Shown in pieces: positions 7,687-16,224 of a DNA stretch of 42,292 bases. Location: NCBI GenBank assembly GCA_018382125.1, contig JAGZQO010000019.1, positions 1 to 42,292 on the forward strand. Direction: 5' to 3'. Under the pieces are notes generated by a model that saw only the letters and a list, made by a program, of their open reading frames with translations, was not told the origin of the DNA and did not search any database. The translations under genes and the position numbers were made by a program. The DNA comes from Collinsella sp. Lineage in GTDB: Bacteria > Actinomycetota > Coriobacteriia > Coriobacteriales > Coriobacteriaceae. Within the stretch, counting starts at the first letter, position 1. Every line of letters begins with the position of its first letter.

Positions 7687-8391
7687 GTGAGCTTTATCAA
7701 TACCATTCGCGAGGACATCAAGACCGTCCAGGCGCAGGACCCCGCCGCGCAAAACGGTCTGGTCATCTTTCTTTCCTATCCTGGCCTGCACGCCAAGTGG
7801 AACCACGTGCCCGAGCACTGGCTGTGGGAGCACGGTCATCGCTCGCTCGCCCGCGTGCTCTCGCAAATCACCCGCCACATCACCGGCGTCGAGATTCACC
7901 CTGCCGCGCAGATTGGCAAGCACCTCTTTATCGACCACGCCATGGGCGTCGTCATCGGCGAGACCACCATTGTGGGCGACAACTGTGTGCTCTACCAGGG
8001 CGTCACGCTCGGCGGCACCGGCAACGAGACCGGCAAGCGTCACCCCACCCTGGGCAACAATGTCACGGTGGGCACGGGCGCCAAGGTGCTCGGCAACATC
8101 CGCATCGGCAACAACGTCAAGATCGGCGGCAACTCGGTCGTCGTTAAGGACGTCCCCGACAACTGCACCGTCGTGGGCGTGCCGGGACGCATCATCAAGC
8201 GCAACGGCTGCCGTGTGTTCGAGGAGAGTTTCGACGCCAAGCAGCATCGCGAGTACATGCCCGATGACGCCGCCGAGCAGAGTGCCCTCAACCGCCAGGG
8301 CATCACCGAGAACGCCCGCCGCGTCAAAGAACTCGAGCGAGAGGTGGCCGAGCTCAAAGCCCTCGTCGCCAAGCTCGTGGACGAACGCTAG
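7687..8391 (+). CDS. cysE: Serine O-acetyltransferase
   Basis: 234-residue CysE/EpsC-type enzyme making O-acetylserine from serine and acetyl-CoA, the first step of cysteine synthesis. The left-handed hexapeptide repeat is visible: HPAAQIGKHLFIDHAMGVVI, GETTIVGDNCVLYQGVTLGG, then GNNVTVGTGAKVLGNIRIG and GGNSVVVKDVPDNCTVVGVPG. Family hallmarks DHAMGVVIGE and the acceptor histidine region are present. I chose the GTG at 7687, 6 bases after GGGAGGG; the upstream TTG at 7612 has no ribosome site. The last 35 residues form a short coiled coil (RRVKELEREVAELKALVAKL). It is monocistronic, with a terminator at 8432. Confidence 0.95.
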   Translation: MSFINTIREDIKTVQAQDPAAQNGLVIFLSYPGLHAKWNHVPEHWLWEHGHRSLARVLSQITRHITGVEIHPAAQIGKHLFIDHAMGVVIGETTIVGDNCVLYQGVTLGGTGNETGKRHPTLGNNVTVGTGAKVLGNIRIGNNVKIGGNSVVVKDVPDNCTVVGVPGRIIKRNGCRVFEESFDAKQHREYMPDDAAEQSALNRQGITENARRVKELEREVAELKALVAKLVDER

Positions 8392-8431
8392 GAACGCAAG
8401 CGGCACAAAACGACATCGGCATCAACGCAAG

Positions 8432-8475
8432 AAGGCGCGCCAGGGAATTCATCCCCGGCGCGCCTTTCTTTTTGA
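8432..8475 (+). terminator. Intrinsic terminator after serine acetyltransferase
   Basis: Arms AAGGCGCGCC (8432-8441) and complement (8457-8466), extended inside by GGG/CCC, followed by TTCTTTTTG. Strong plus-strand terminator. Confidence 0.85.
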
Positions 8476-8505
8476 TGTGACATGCGGGACTGTCCCTTTG
8501 TCACA
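8476..8505. repeat. GGGACAG-type hairpin repeat
   Basis: Inverted repeat TGTGAC...GTCACA with a GGGACTGTCCC palindrome in the middle. It ends directly at the stop codon of the ABC gene. It belongs to the intergenic GGGACAG hairpin family seen elsewhere in the window (14033, 18162, 20273, 20326, 23365, 25461, 35523). Confidence 0.6.
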
Positions 8506-10503
8506 TTATGCGAACTGGCTCAGATAGAGGTCGGCATAAGCGCCCTCGGCTGCGAGCAGCTCCTTATGCGTGCCCTGCTCGATAATGTTGCCGTGGTCCA
8601 TGACCAAGATCAGGTCGGCGTCCACGATCGTCGACAGGCGATGCGCGATCACAAAGCTCGTGCGCCCGCGCATAAGCGCGTCCATGGCACGGCCGATGGC
8701 AAGCTCGGTGCGCGTGTCCACGCTTGAGGTCGCCTCGTCCAGGATGAGAATCGCCGGGTTGTTGAGCAGCACGCGCGCAATGGTCAGCAGCTGGCGTTGG
8801 CCCTGACTAATGCTCTCGGCATCGTTAGCCACACGCGTGTCGTAGCCCTGCGGCATAGTGCGCACGAAAAAGTCGACCTGCGCGGCACGAGCGGCGGCCA
8901 CGATCTCCTCGCGCGTTGCCTCGGGGCAGCCGTAGGCGATGTTTTCGGCAATCGTGCCGTCGAACAGCCAGGCGTCTTGCAGCACCATGCCAAACTGCTG
9001 ACGTAGCTCGCCGCGGTCCATGCGGCTCGTGTCCACGCCGTCGAGCGTAATACGCCCGCCGTCAATCTCGTAAAAGCGCATGAGCAGGTTGATGAGCGTG
9101 GTCTTGCCCGCACCCGTGGTTCCCACCACGGCGATCTTCTGACCTGGTTCGGCGATAAACGACACGTCGCGCATAAGCGGCTTGTCGGGCGAATAGCCAA
9201 AGCGCACATGCTCAAAAGCGACGCGGCCCTCAACGCGACCCGGCAGCTTGGCAGCCTCGTCCGGCAGCGGATCGGCCTCCATCTCGGACTCATCGAGCAG
9301 GTCGAACACGCGCTCCGCACTCGCCAGTGCACTCTGCAGCGAGTTGAAAGTGAACGACAGCTGCGTCATGGGTTCGGACGCCTCGTAGATAAACTGGAAG
9401 AACGCCTGGAACACGCCGACGGTCATGTGACCGGCGACCAGCATGCTACAGCCCACCAGCGCGATCACGATCTGCGCCAAACGGCCGATAAAGCGCACCG
9501 CAGGGCCGACGGCATTGATCATAAAGTCAGCCTTGGTACTCACGCGCGCTAGCTCCCTCGAGGCCTCATGCACTTCGGCAGAACTCTGGCGCTCGCGGTT
9601 AAACGCGCGAATCACCAGACGGCCCGAATAGCCCTCCTCGACCGCACTCGTAATCTTGGACACCCACTCCTGGCGCTCGCCGGTCACATCATGCGTGCGG
9701 CGCGAGACGACTTTGGTCACCAGCAGCGACAACGCCGTAAAGAACAAAAAGACCAGCGTGAGCGGCACGCTAAACACAAACATCACGCCCACGGCGCCCA
9801 CCACGGTGCCGATCGACACCAGCAGCTGCAGCAGTCCGCGCTGCATGCTTTCGGACATCTTGTCCAGGTCGTTGGTCGCGCGGCTGACAACCTCGCCGGG
9901 GCGATGCGCGTCAAAATAGGCGAGCGGCAGACGGTTGAGCTTTTGAGCGATGCGGTTACGCAGACGCAGGTTGAGGCGTTCGGCCACGCTCGACATCAAA
10001 AAGCTCTGGAACGCGTAGAACGAGGCGGCGGCCGTCCAGATCATAAAGTAGATGAAGATAGTCCTGCCGCAGTTCTCCCAGGTGATGCTGAAGGTGGTGT
10101 CGTTGGCAAACGCCAGCTTCACGTGTCCCCACAGTTCATCGATGACGCGGGCGCTGTACGCCGGCGCCGCGGTGTTAAAGATGACATAGAACACGATGCT
10201 CGCGAACACGAGGTAAAAGCGCCAGTGATCGCCGGAGGCCTCGCTCCACAGACGGCGCACCGTCGCCCAGGTGTCGCTGGGTTTCTCGTCCTCGTCGTCC
10301 ACATCGCGCATGCGCTCTGCCTCAGCGCGGGCGCGTTCGTCCTCGGCGCGTTCGTTTTCCTCGTAGAGCGCTTGACGGCGAGCCTCGCGCTCGGCTGCAG
10401 CCTTGGCGGCATCGTCCAGACCGGGCGCGACCGCCGGCTCCTCAGCCGTCCCCACTACCACGGCGTCATCAACGACGCCCTGTTTCTTGAACTCCTCGGT
10501 CAT
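8506..10503 (-). CDS. ABC exporter half-transporter (canonical catalytic subunit)
   Basis: 665-residue fusion of a six-helix type I exporter membrane domain (about 95-390) and an ATPase domain (about 430-660). The Walker A is VGTTGAGKTT, the signature is an SQGQ variant (ISQGQRQLLTIARVLL), and Walker B LILDEATSSVD has the catalytic Glu; the H-loop is VIAHRLS. A charged 85-residue N-terminal extension rich in Glu/Arg precedes the membrane domain. The start at 10503 lies one base after the upstream stop (TAG-C-ATG) with GGGAGG 8 bases before it. It probably pairs with the upstream half-transporter as a heterodimeric multidrug or lipid exporter (TM287/288-like); the substrate is unknown. Confidence 0.93.
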   Translation of the reverse strand: MTEEFKKQGVVDDAVVVGTAEEPAVAPGLDDAAKAAAEREARRQALYEENERAEDERARAEAERMRDVDDEDEKPSDTWATVRRLWSEASGDHWRFYLVFASIVFYVIFNTAAPAYSARVIDELWGHVKLAFANDTTFSITWENCGRTIFIYFMIWTAAASFYAFQSFLMSSVAERLNLRLRNRIAQKLNRLPLAYFDAHRPGEVVSRATNDLDKMSESMQRGLLQLLVSIGTVVGAVGVMFVFSVPLTLVFLFFTALSLLVTKVVSRRTHDVTGERQEWVSKITSAVEEGYSGRLVIRAFNRERQSSAEVHEASRELARVSTKADFMINAVGPAVRFIGRLAQIVIALVGCSMLVAGHMTVGVFQAFFQFIYEASEPMTQLSFTFNSLQSALASAERVFDLLDESEMEADPLPDEAAKLPGRVEGRVAFEHVRFGYSPDKPLMRDVSFIAEPGQKIAVVGTTGAGKTTLINLLMRFYEIDGGRITLDGVDTSRMDRGELRQQFGMVLQDAWLFDGTIAENIAYGCPEATREEIVAAARAAQVDFFVRTMPQGYDTRVANDAESISQGQRQLLTIARVLLNNPAILILDEATSSVDTRTELAIGRAMDALMRGRTSFVIAHRLSTIVDADLILVMDHGNIIEQGTHKELLAAEGAYADLYLSQFA

Positions 10504-10504
10504 G

Positions 10505-12229
10505 CTACTCACCTCCCTTCATCTGCGATTCCGCGATAGCGCGGTACACCTCGCAGGTTTCCATAAGCTCGTCGTGCGTGCCTAGGCCCACGATCTTGCC
10601 GTCTTTGAGCACCACGATCTGATCGGCATGCAAAATAGTCGAGATGCGCTGGGCGATGATGAGCACCGCGGCATCGCATGTCTCGTCCCGCAACGCATGG
10701 CGCAGGGCGGCATCGGTCTTAAAGTCCAGGGCCGAAAAACTGTCATCGAAGATATATAGATCGGCATGCTTCATGAGCGCACGGGCGATTGCCAAACGCT
10801 GGCGCTGGCCGCCCGAAAAGTTCGTACCGCCCTGGGCAACCGGGGTATCGAGCCCCTGCGGTTGGTCGAGTACAAAGGTGCTCTGGGCAACCTCAAGCGC
10901 ATGAAGCATGTCGCCCTCGGTCGCGCCTTCGTTACCAAAGCGAAGGTTGCTCGCCACCGTGCCCGAGAACAGCCACGCCTTCTGCGGCACATAGGCAATG
11001 CGCCCGCGGATTTCGTCTTGCGTAAGCTCGCGCAGGTCCACACCATTCAGGCGAATGGAGCCCTTGGTGGCATCGTGGAAGCGCAGCAGAAGCTTTGCCA
11101 CCGTCGATTTACCCGAGCCTGTCGAGCCAACGATCGCAGTCGTCTGACCGCGACGGCAGGCAAAGCTCAGGTCGCACAGGGTGTCCTCGTCGGCATCGTC
11201 AAAGCGAAACGACATGTGGTCGAACACGGCCACCGCATCGGCTTCGTCTTGGGGCTCGCGCGCCCCGTCATCCAGCGTGCGGTCACCGTCCACGATGCTC
11301 GGCTCGATCTCCAGCACCTGCTGCGCGCGGTTCAGACATGCGGCGGCGCGCGGAAGCGTCAGCACCACCATCTGCGCCATCATCACAAAGAACAGGATCA
11401 GGATTGCGTACTCGAGCACCGCAGAGATGCTCGCGATCTGCATGGCGTGGGCGCCTACGCGGTTGCCGCCCACCCACAGCACCGCCACCTCGGCGATGTT
11501 CATCAAAAAGAAGCTTGAGCTGTCGAGGCCCACAAACAGGTGGTTGACTTTGATGGCGTTGGCGGCGTATTCGCTAAACACCTCGTCCAGACGCCGTTCC
11601 TCGTGGCGCTCCTTGTTAAACGCACGGATGACGCGCACGCCCACAATATTCTCGCGCAGCACCACGTTCATGCGGTCGATAAAGCCCTGTAGGCGCATAA
11701 AAATCGGCGCCGCGTTGGCAACCGTAAAGACCGCCGCCACCAGCACAATCGTAACGACTACGCCCAGCAGCGTACCCATGGCGGGATCGATATGCCAGGC
11801 AAAGATGATGCCCGCCACGGCCAAAAACGGCACCGGCAGCACCAGCTGAATCGTCTGCAGAATCGCCTGCTGGATCACGTTGATGTCGTTGAGCGAGCGC
11901 GTGATCATCGAGCCGGTGCCAAAGCGCTCAAAGTCGCTGGCAGACAGCTCGAGCGACTTGTCGTAGACGGCGTTGCGGATGTCACAGGCCACGTTGGCCG
12001 CCAGGCGAGCCGAAAGATAGCAGCCCAGCACCGCGCCACCGCTGGCCATGCCGGTCGCGATTAGCATGTACAGGCCGTTGCGCAGGATGTAGTCGATATC
12101 ACCCGTCGTGATGCCAGTATTGACCATATTCGCCAACATCGTAGGCACCAGCAGCGTGCCGACGTTATCTATCAGCAGCACAAACAGCGTCACCGCAATC
12201 AGCCTGCGATACGGCCTCATAAACCTCAT
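10505..12229 (-). CDS. ABC exporter half-transporter (degenerate site subunit)
   Basis: 574-residue half-transporter with a six-helix membrane domain (about 10-300) and an ATPase domain. Walker A is VGSTGSGKST, the signature is FSGGQRQRLAIARAL, and Walker B reads YIFDDSFSALD, that is Asp in place of the catalytic Glu. The canonical signature here and the Glu in the partner subunit give the asymmetric pair typical of heterodimeric exporters with one inactive ATP site. I use ATG 12229, which overlaps the MarR stop (TAATG); a GTG at 12241 is the alternative. It is the middle gene of the MarR-ABC-ABC operon. Confidence 0.93.
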   Translation of the reverse strand: MRFMRPYRRLIAVTLFVLLIDNVGTLLVPTMLANMVNTGITTGDIDYILRNGLYMLIATGMASGGAVLGCYLSARLAANVACDIRNAVYDKSLELSASDFERFGTGSMITRSLNDINVIQQAILQTIQLVLPVPFLAVAGIIFAWHIDPAMGTLLGVVVTIVLVAAVFTVANAAPIFMRLQGFIDRMNVVLRENIVGVRVIRAFNKERHEERRLDEVFSEYAANAIKVNHLFVGLDSSSFFLMNIAEVAVLWVGGNRVGAHAMQIASISAVLEYAILILFFVMMAQMVVLTLPRAAACLNRAQQVLEIEPSIVDGDRTLDDGAREPQDEADAVAVFDHMSFRFDDADEDTLCDLSFACRRGQTTAIVGSTGSGKSTVAKLLLRFHDATKGSIRLNGVDLRELTQDEIRGRIAYVPQKAWLFSGTVASNLRFGNEGATEGDMLHALEVAQSTFVLDQPQGLDTPVAQGGTNFSGGQRQRLAIARALMKHADLYIFDDSFSALDFKTDAALRHALRDETCDAAVLIIAQRISTILHADQIVVLKDGKIVGLGTHDELMETCEVYRAIAESQMKGGE

Positions 12230-12729
12230 TAAGAGTCGCACGTCTCCCCCTCTTCTTGTTTTTCCACTTGGCTCTCGGCGGCTATCTGCTGTTTAAACGC
12301 CTCGCACTCCTCGTTAAGCGCGTGGGAAAACTTGCCGACCAGGCGCATAATCTCACGCTGTTCCCAGGGCTCGAGCGCGCCAAAGGCACGCTGCTCGGCT
12401 TTAACCGCCGGCAACGCATAGTGCTCGGCGAACCGCCGGCCCTCATCGGTCAAACAAACGACCTTATTCTTACGACTGCCTTCGGCAAATTCCAGCGTTG
12501 CAAGCCCTCGCGCCGTCAGGGTTTTAATTGCCGAGTTAATGGTCTGCTTGCTATAGAACCATTCGCTCGTGAGCCGGCTCACAGCAACGTCTTCGGCCGC
12601 CGTGCTGATATCGACGAGCATCCAATAGGCGCAATCCGAAAGGCCGCAGGCGCGCGAGAACTCCGAATAGATATGGTCGAGTCCATTGAGCAACCGATCA
12701 AAGTCGACCAGCGTAACCGCACTATTCAT
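12229..12729 (-). CDS. MarR-family transcriptional regulator
   Basis: 166-residue winged-helix protein, first gene of the exporter operon. The recognition region is VSRLTSEWFYSKQTINSAIKTL followed by the wing RGLATLEFAEGSRKNKVVCLTDEG, both typical of MarR. Flanking helices (residues 1-40 and 110-150) form the dimer interface. Its C-terminal end is highly acidic. The stop overlaps the next gene's ATG, so it is cotranscribed and translationally coupled with both exporter genes. Its promoter carries two copies of a 14-base motif (12748 and 12783), so I infer that it represses its own operon until a ligand, perhaps the exported compound, releases it. Confidence 0.9.
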   Translation of the reverse strand: MNSAVTLVDFDRLLNGLDHIYSEFSRACGLSDCAYWMLVDISTAAEDVAVSRLTSEWFYSKQTINSAIKTLTARGLATLEFAEGSRKNKVVCLTDEGRRFAEHYALPAVKAEQRAFGALEPWEQREIMRLVGKFSHALNEECEAFKQQIAAESQVEKQEEGETCDS

Positions 12730-12747
12730 CTATCCCACCATTCAATT

Positions 12748-12805
12748 GTCCGATTTTTGACCAATTATGTGTCTCTAGATTAGTCCGAGTTTTGACTATC
12801 GTCAA
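12748..12805 (-). promoter_or_regulatory. Promoter and MarR operator of the exporter operon
   Basis: On the minus strand TTGACG (12800-12805), a 17-base spacer and TAATCT (12777-12782) form a good sigma-70 promoter. The spacer is exactly filled by GTCAAAACTCGGAC (12783-12796), and a near-identical copy, GTCAAAAATCGGAC, lies 35 bases downstream (12748-12761) around the start of the transcript. These direct repeats (13 of 14 identical) are the natural MarR operator. Confidence 0.7.
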
Positions 12806-12848
12806 CAGGCTCTCCGCAAATGCGTGCATTTTTATGGCCTATCGGCAG

Positions 12849-12884
12849 AAAAAGACCGCCGGCGCGGGGGCGGCGCCAGCGGTC
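12849..12884 (-). terminator. Intrinsic terminator of the 96-residue gene
   Basis: Arms 12854-12865 and 12873-12884 (12 bases, one mismatch), followed on the minus strand by TTTTT. It ends the gene at 12911-13201. Confidence 0.88.
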
Positions 12885-12910
12885 ACGTGAAAATCGAGTT
12901 TTATTGCCTG

Positions 12911-13201
12911 TTAAGCGGCGACGGCCTCATAGACCGTAGCGCCCGAGAAGCTGTCATGCAGGCTCTTGCCGGCAATCCACGGCAGCTCGACGACCTCGCA
13001 GACCGTGTTGACCAGCTCGGAGCAGTCAGTAAAGTGGCCCTTGTCGTTGAGGGCCTCGCAATCCTGAACACGCCAATAGCCATCGGTGTGCGTGATGTAG
13101 TACTCGTGATCGTTGATCGACACGAAAGCGCGCGTCTTGGAACGCAGCAGCTTCAGAAATCCTTCGAAATCGGTCTCGACGACATCTCCAGCCTGGAACA
13201 T
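12911..13201 (-). CDS. Conserved hypothetical small protein (96 aa)
   Basis: 96-residue soluble acidic protein. It has no membrane segment or signal. The only visible features are a beta-rich middle (RAFVSINDHEYYITHTDGYW) and three Cys residues. The start at 13201 has a strong AGGAGG 8 bases upstream, and a good terminator follows, so it is very likely expressed. I recognise no family and assign no function. It lies between the MarR operon and a nitroreductase with no sign of an operon link. Confidence 0.75.
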   Translation of the reverse strand: MFQAGDVVETDFEGFLKLLRSKTRAFVSINDHEYYITHTDGYWRVQDCEALNDKGHFTDCSELVNTVCEVVELPWIAGKSLHDSFSGATVYEAVAA

Positions 13202-13495
13202 GATGTTACCTCCTGGCCCGGCGCCACCACGGCGCATTGATAAACGTTGGTACTCCTTTAGTAAAACCTTTATCAGAGGTTATGCGTTCGTCATTTAGGC
13301 AAGTGGTAAAAAACCGCAGGGTAGACGGGATAAAACGTTTAACCATCCCATTTGTTTGTCACATTCTGAAGGTACTTTTATGCAAACCTACTTTCCCAAT
13401 TGGAATCTATCCTTTTGGCCGGGCAATTGACCGTCTATCGTTTGAGCCCGACGGGTATGAACGGGGCATCTGCAACGCCACCGCAAGGAGACACC

Positions 13496-14017
13496 ATGGA
13501 GACTATCGAAGCACTCATTCACCGCCGCAGCTGCCGCAACTACAGCGATCGTCCCGTCGAGGCCGAAAAGCTTGCACGTATTATCGAAGCCGGCCAATAT
13601 GCACCGAGCGGCATGGGCCGCCAGCCGGTGATGTTTGTCGCCGTCACCGACCCCGCGACCGTCGAGCGTCTCTCGCAGCTCAACGCGCAAGTCATGGGCA
13701 GCAACAGCGACCCCTTCTATGGCGCCAAGACCGTTGTGGTGGTGCTGGTTGACCGCAGCGTGCCCACACATCTGGAAGACGGCTCGCTCGCCATGGGCAA
13801 CTTGCTCAACGCCGCTTATGCGCTGGGTGTCGATTCGTGCTGGATTCACCGCGCGCATGAGGTCTTTGACTCGCCCGAGGGCCTGGAGCTGCTGGCCAGC
13901 TGGGGCCTGCCCGCCGACGGCAGTCTGCGCGGTGTCGGTAACTGCATTCTTGGCTACGCCGAGGACACGCTACCCGAGCCCAAACCCCGCCGCGACAACA
14001 TCATCTACGTAAGGTAA
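13496..14017 (+). CDS. Nitroreductase family protein
   Basis: 173-residue FMN-dependent nitroreductase. Diagnostic stretches are the N-terminal HRRSCRNYSDRPVE (FMN phosphate binding), APSGMGRQPVMFVAV, DGSLAMGNLLNAAYALGVDS and GNCILGYAED. These proteins reduce nitro or quinone compounds using NAD(P)H as homodimers in the cytoplasm; the true substrate is not known. ATG 13496 follows AAGGAG by 5 bases; upstream in-frame Met codons lack a ribosome site. The 294-base gap before it (13202-13495) holds no other gene; I saw no strong promoter in it. Confidence 0.92.
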   Translation: METIEALIHRRSCRNYSDRPVEAEKLARIIEAGQYAPSGMGRQPVMFVAVTDPATVERLSQLNAQVMGSNSDPFYGAKTVVVVLVDRSVPTHLEDGSLAMGNLLNAAYALGVDSCWIHRAHEVFDSPEGLELLASWGLPADGSLRGVGNCILGYAEDTLPEPKPRRDNIIYVR

Positions 14018-14032
14018 CCCAGGAGCGTCAGC

Positions 14033-14071
14033 GGGGTGGCTAATTTGGGACGGGGCTATTTTAGCTACCCC
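14033..14071. repeat. GGGACGGGG-type hairpin repeat
   Basis: Arms GGGGTGGCTAA (14033-14043) and TTAGCTACCCC (14061-14071) with one mismatch enclose TTTGGGACGGGGC. It lies between two convergent genes and resembles the GGGACAG hairpins listed elsewhere. Confidence 0.55.
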
Positions 14072-14080
14072 ACTCGCAAC

Positions 14081-14656
14081 TTATATTGACGTCGCCGTTG
14101 TCGTCGTTTCGTTCGTCTGGGCCGTTTCGGCGCCATCGCCCTGTTCGTCCTCGTCCTTTTGCGCATCGGCGATGGTGGAGGCCGCCGCAACGATACCGCG
14201 CTGGGGCGCGACGCCCGTCTGGGTCTGAGCGCCCTCGACAACTTCTGTACCTGCATGCGCGAGCTCGGGCGATTTAAACACTGCGTCCAAGTTGGCGCCA
14301 CCGCCGGCATAGCCAAGCGCAGCGAGTGCGATAACGATCACTGCAACGGCGGCCACGATCGGCACGTAGCGATGCCAGCCGGCGGGATTGAGCCCGCTGC
14401 GGCGAGCCGCCCCGCGGCTGATGTAGCCGAGCGTTCCGTCGTGCTTGAGCTTTGAGCCCACCACGCGTTTGCGGCCCCACAGCGAGGACTCTGCCTGCAT
14501 TGCCAAGCGGGCGCTTGCCGAAGGATAGCCGTATTTAGTGCGCTTGAACGAGCCATCAAACCCCGAGGCGTGTTTGCCCCACGTCACCGATGTCGTGCGT
14601 CGGTTGACCGGCGCGGCACTCCGCCTTCTGCGGCTCGGTTTTGAAGTCTCAGCCAT
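14081..14656 (-). CDS. Hypothetical membrane protein, basic N-terminus
   Basis: 191-residue protein with a highly basic N-terminal half (RRRRSAAPVNRRT, repeated Lys/Arg/Ser to about residue 95), one hydrophobic membrane segment (YVPIVAAVAVIVIALAALGY, about 103-122) and a Thr/Ala/Glu-rich outer tail ending in many Thr. It is probably a bitopic inner-membrane protein with the tail outside. GAGGGC lies 4-5 bases before the ATG at 14656. I recognise no family. It is convergent with the nitroreductase and lies downstream of the NtrC-like regulator on the same strand, 84 bases away. Confidence 0.75.
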   Translation of the reverse strand: MAETSKPSRRRRSAAPVNRRTTSVTWGKHASGFDGSFKRTKYGYPSASARLAMQAESSLWGRKRVVGSKLKHDGTLGYISRGAARRSGLNPAGWHRYVPIVAAVAVIVIALAALGYAGGGANLDAVFKSPELAHAGTEVVEGAQTQTGVAPQRGIVAAASTIADAQKDEDEQGDGAETAQTNETTTTATSI

Positions 14657-14740
14657 ATGCCCTCGCACGCCGTAACCAAATCGAAACAATAACGCTTTGG
14701 ACTGTAGCACACGCGTCGCGCGCGGTCACGGGCGCCTCGC

Positions 14741-15958
14741 TCAACGGTCATCGTCCTTCAGCAAGCGCCACAGCGTTGTACGGCTTATGCCCAGCACCTC
14801 CGCCGCACGGGTTCGGTTGCCGTGGAGATGGTCTACAACCAGATGCGCGATATCTCGCTCGGTATCGGCCAGCGGTCGCAGGATATACAGGTCACTTTCG
14901 AGCGTCGGGGCGCCAAAGGTTGCGGTCTTAATCACGTCCTCTTGGGCGAGCACTTCCTCCGCCACAGCGCGGTCCACCGTGCCCGTCCCCGCCAATATAT
15001 ACAGTCGTTCCGAGACCTCGCGAAGCTGCAGATAATTGCGCGGCCAGCGGTAAGCATCGAGCGTCTTCGTCGCCGCGGCAGACAGCGTGGGTGCTGCCGT
15101 CTCAAATGCATCAGCGAGATATTCCAAATAGCGCGCAACCTTCGTCGACGCGGCTCCCTGCTCGGCGACTGCCGGCGCCACGCTCACCGCACAGGCGAAG
15201 CGCTCGGTCACAAAGGCGGCTTGATCACTTTCGCCGCCGCCCGGCATGTCATTCGCTGTCAGCACCACATGGCAGCGCGTCGCCAACGCAGTGTCGGTCA
15301 TCGTGGAGACCAGCTCGCGGAGGCGCTGGGGGCCAACCGCATTCCAGCCCTCAATGCAAAGGGTCAGCCCCGTTTGGAACAACGGCGATTCGGCGCTTTT
15401 GAGCACATGGCGCCAACCGCGCTCGGTGAGTTCATCAAGCGCAAGGGAAACAAAGGGCTGATCGGCAAAAGGACCGTCCAGATAGAGGCGCTTGGCGATC
15501 TCGATCTGACCCGCTCCCAGCTCACCCTCGAGCATAAGGGGCACACCGCGCGCGTAGCTCTCGGCAACCGGCGCAGCCACCGAGGCCGCCCCCTCAACGA
15601 TGCCGTACGCGCTCAATTCGTAGCGGGCCTCAACCTCGTCGGCGTTGAGCCACTCGATGCCCGCATGCGCCGCGGCGCCGCGCACCTCGCGGACCACGAC
15701 GACCCAAAGGCCCCCGCCCTCTTTGTCGGTGGGGCGAACGGTCAGGCTCAGGCGCGTACCCGCACGCCCCATAACCAGACGCGCGCCGTCTCCTATACGG
15801 TCGAGGCGCTCAGCGACAAAAGCCGCCACATCCCGCTCGAGTGCCGCGTCATTCATGGTCGAGATCGCGACGTCCCCACGCGCATCGATTGCCAATGCCG
15901 AGGCCCCGGCAGCAGCCAGGGCCTCGGTCAAGATGTTCAGCTTGGCATCGCTATCCAT
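14741..15958 (-). CDS. Degenerate NtrC-like regulator with Fis-type HTH
   Basis: 405-residue regulator. The C-terminal Fis helix-turn-helix is clear (HLHGNRTRAAEVLGISRTTLWRLL), and just before it a short stretch LDAYRWPRNYLQLREVSERL matches the end of the sigma-54 activator AAA+ domain. The central ATPase domain is degenerate: Walker A reads GELGAGQIEIAK instead of GExGxGKE, the GAFTGA loop that touches sigma-54 is missing, and Walker B reads LCIEGWNAVG. The first 150 residues look like a sensor region of unknown type. It therefore probably does not act through sigma-54. RBS AGGGGC precedes ATG 15958 by 6 bases. Confidence 0.75.
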   Translation of the reverse strand: MDSDAKLNILTEALAAAGASALAIDARGDVAISTMNDAALERDVAAFVAERLDRIGDGARLVMGRAGTRLSLTVRPTDKEGGGLWVVVVREVRGAAAHAGIEWLNADEVEARYELSAYGIVEGAASVAAPVAESYARGVPLMLEGELGAGQIEIAKRLYLDGPFADQPFVSLALDELTERGWRHVLKSAESPLFQTGLTLCIEGWNAVGPQRLRELVSTMTDTALATRCHVVLTANDMPGGGESDQAAFVTERFACAVSVAPAVAEQGAASTKVARYLEYLADAFETAAPTLSAAATKTLDAYRWPRNYLQLREVSERLYILAGTGTVDRAVAEEVLAQEDVIKTATFGAPTLESDLYILRPLADTERDIAHLVVDHLHGNRTRAAEVLGISRTTLWRLLKDDDR

Positions 15959-16108
15959 GATTTGCCCCTGTCCGCGGCGACATGCAGCCGCCGACGGTCG
16001 CACGACCGAGTGTTTCAAAATTGAACGATATTGCTCACCAAACACTATAGGGCAGAAAGCGCCGTCCTGCGAGTATAGGTGTTGCCCCGCATCGCCATCC
16101 TGGCGGGG

Positions 16109-16171
16109 CGATAAGAGCTCTTCGGGACTTATAAACCTGCGGACAAGCCATACCCGCAAGAGCTCCTATCG
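16109..16171. repeat. Inverted repeat with AAGAGCTC core
   Basis: Arms CGATAAGAGCTCTT (16109-16122) and AAGAGCTCCTATCG (16158-16171), one mismatch, with a further CGGG/CCCG pair inside. A separate GCCCCGC/GCGGGGC pair sits at 16084-16108. It lies between the YeiH-type gene end (16225) and the regulator start (15958). No T-run follows, so it is not a classical terminator. Confidence 0.5.
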
Positions 16172-16224
16172 CTCCACCGTGAGAATGTGCTCGCCAGCAC
16201 GCAGCACGCAAACAAGCTACTTCT

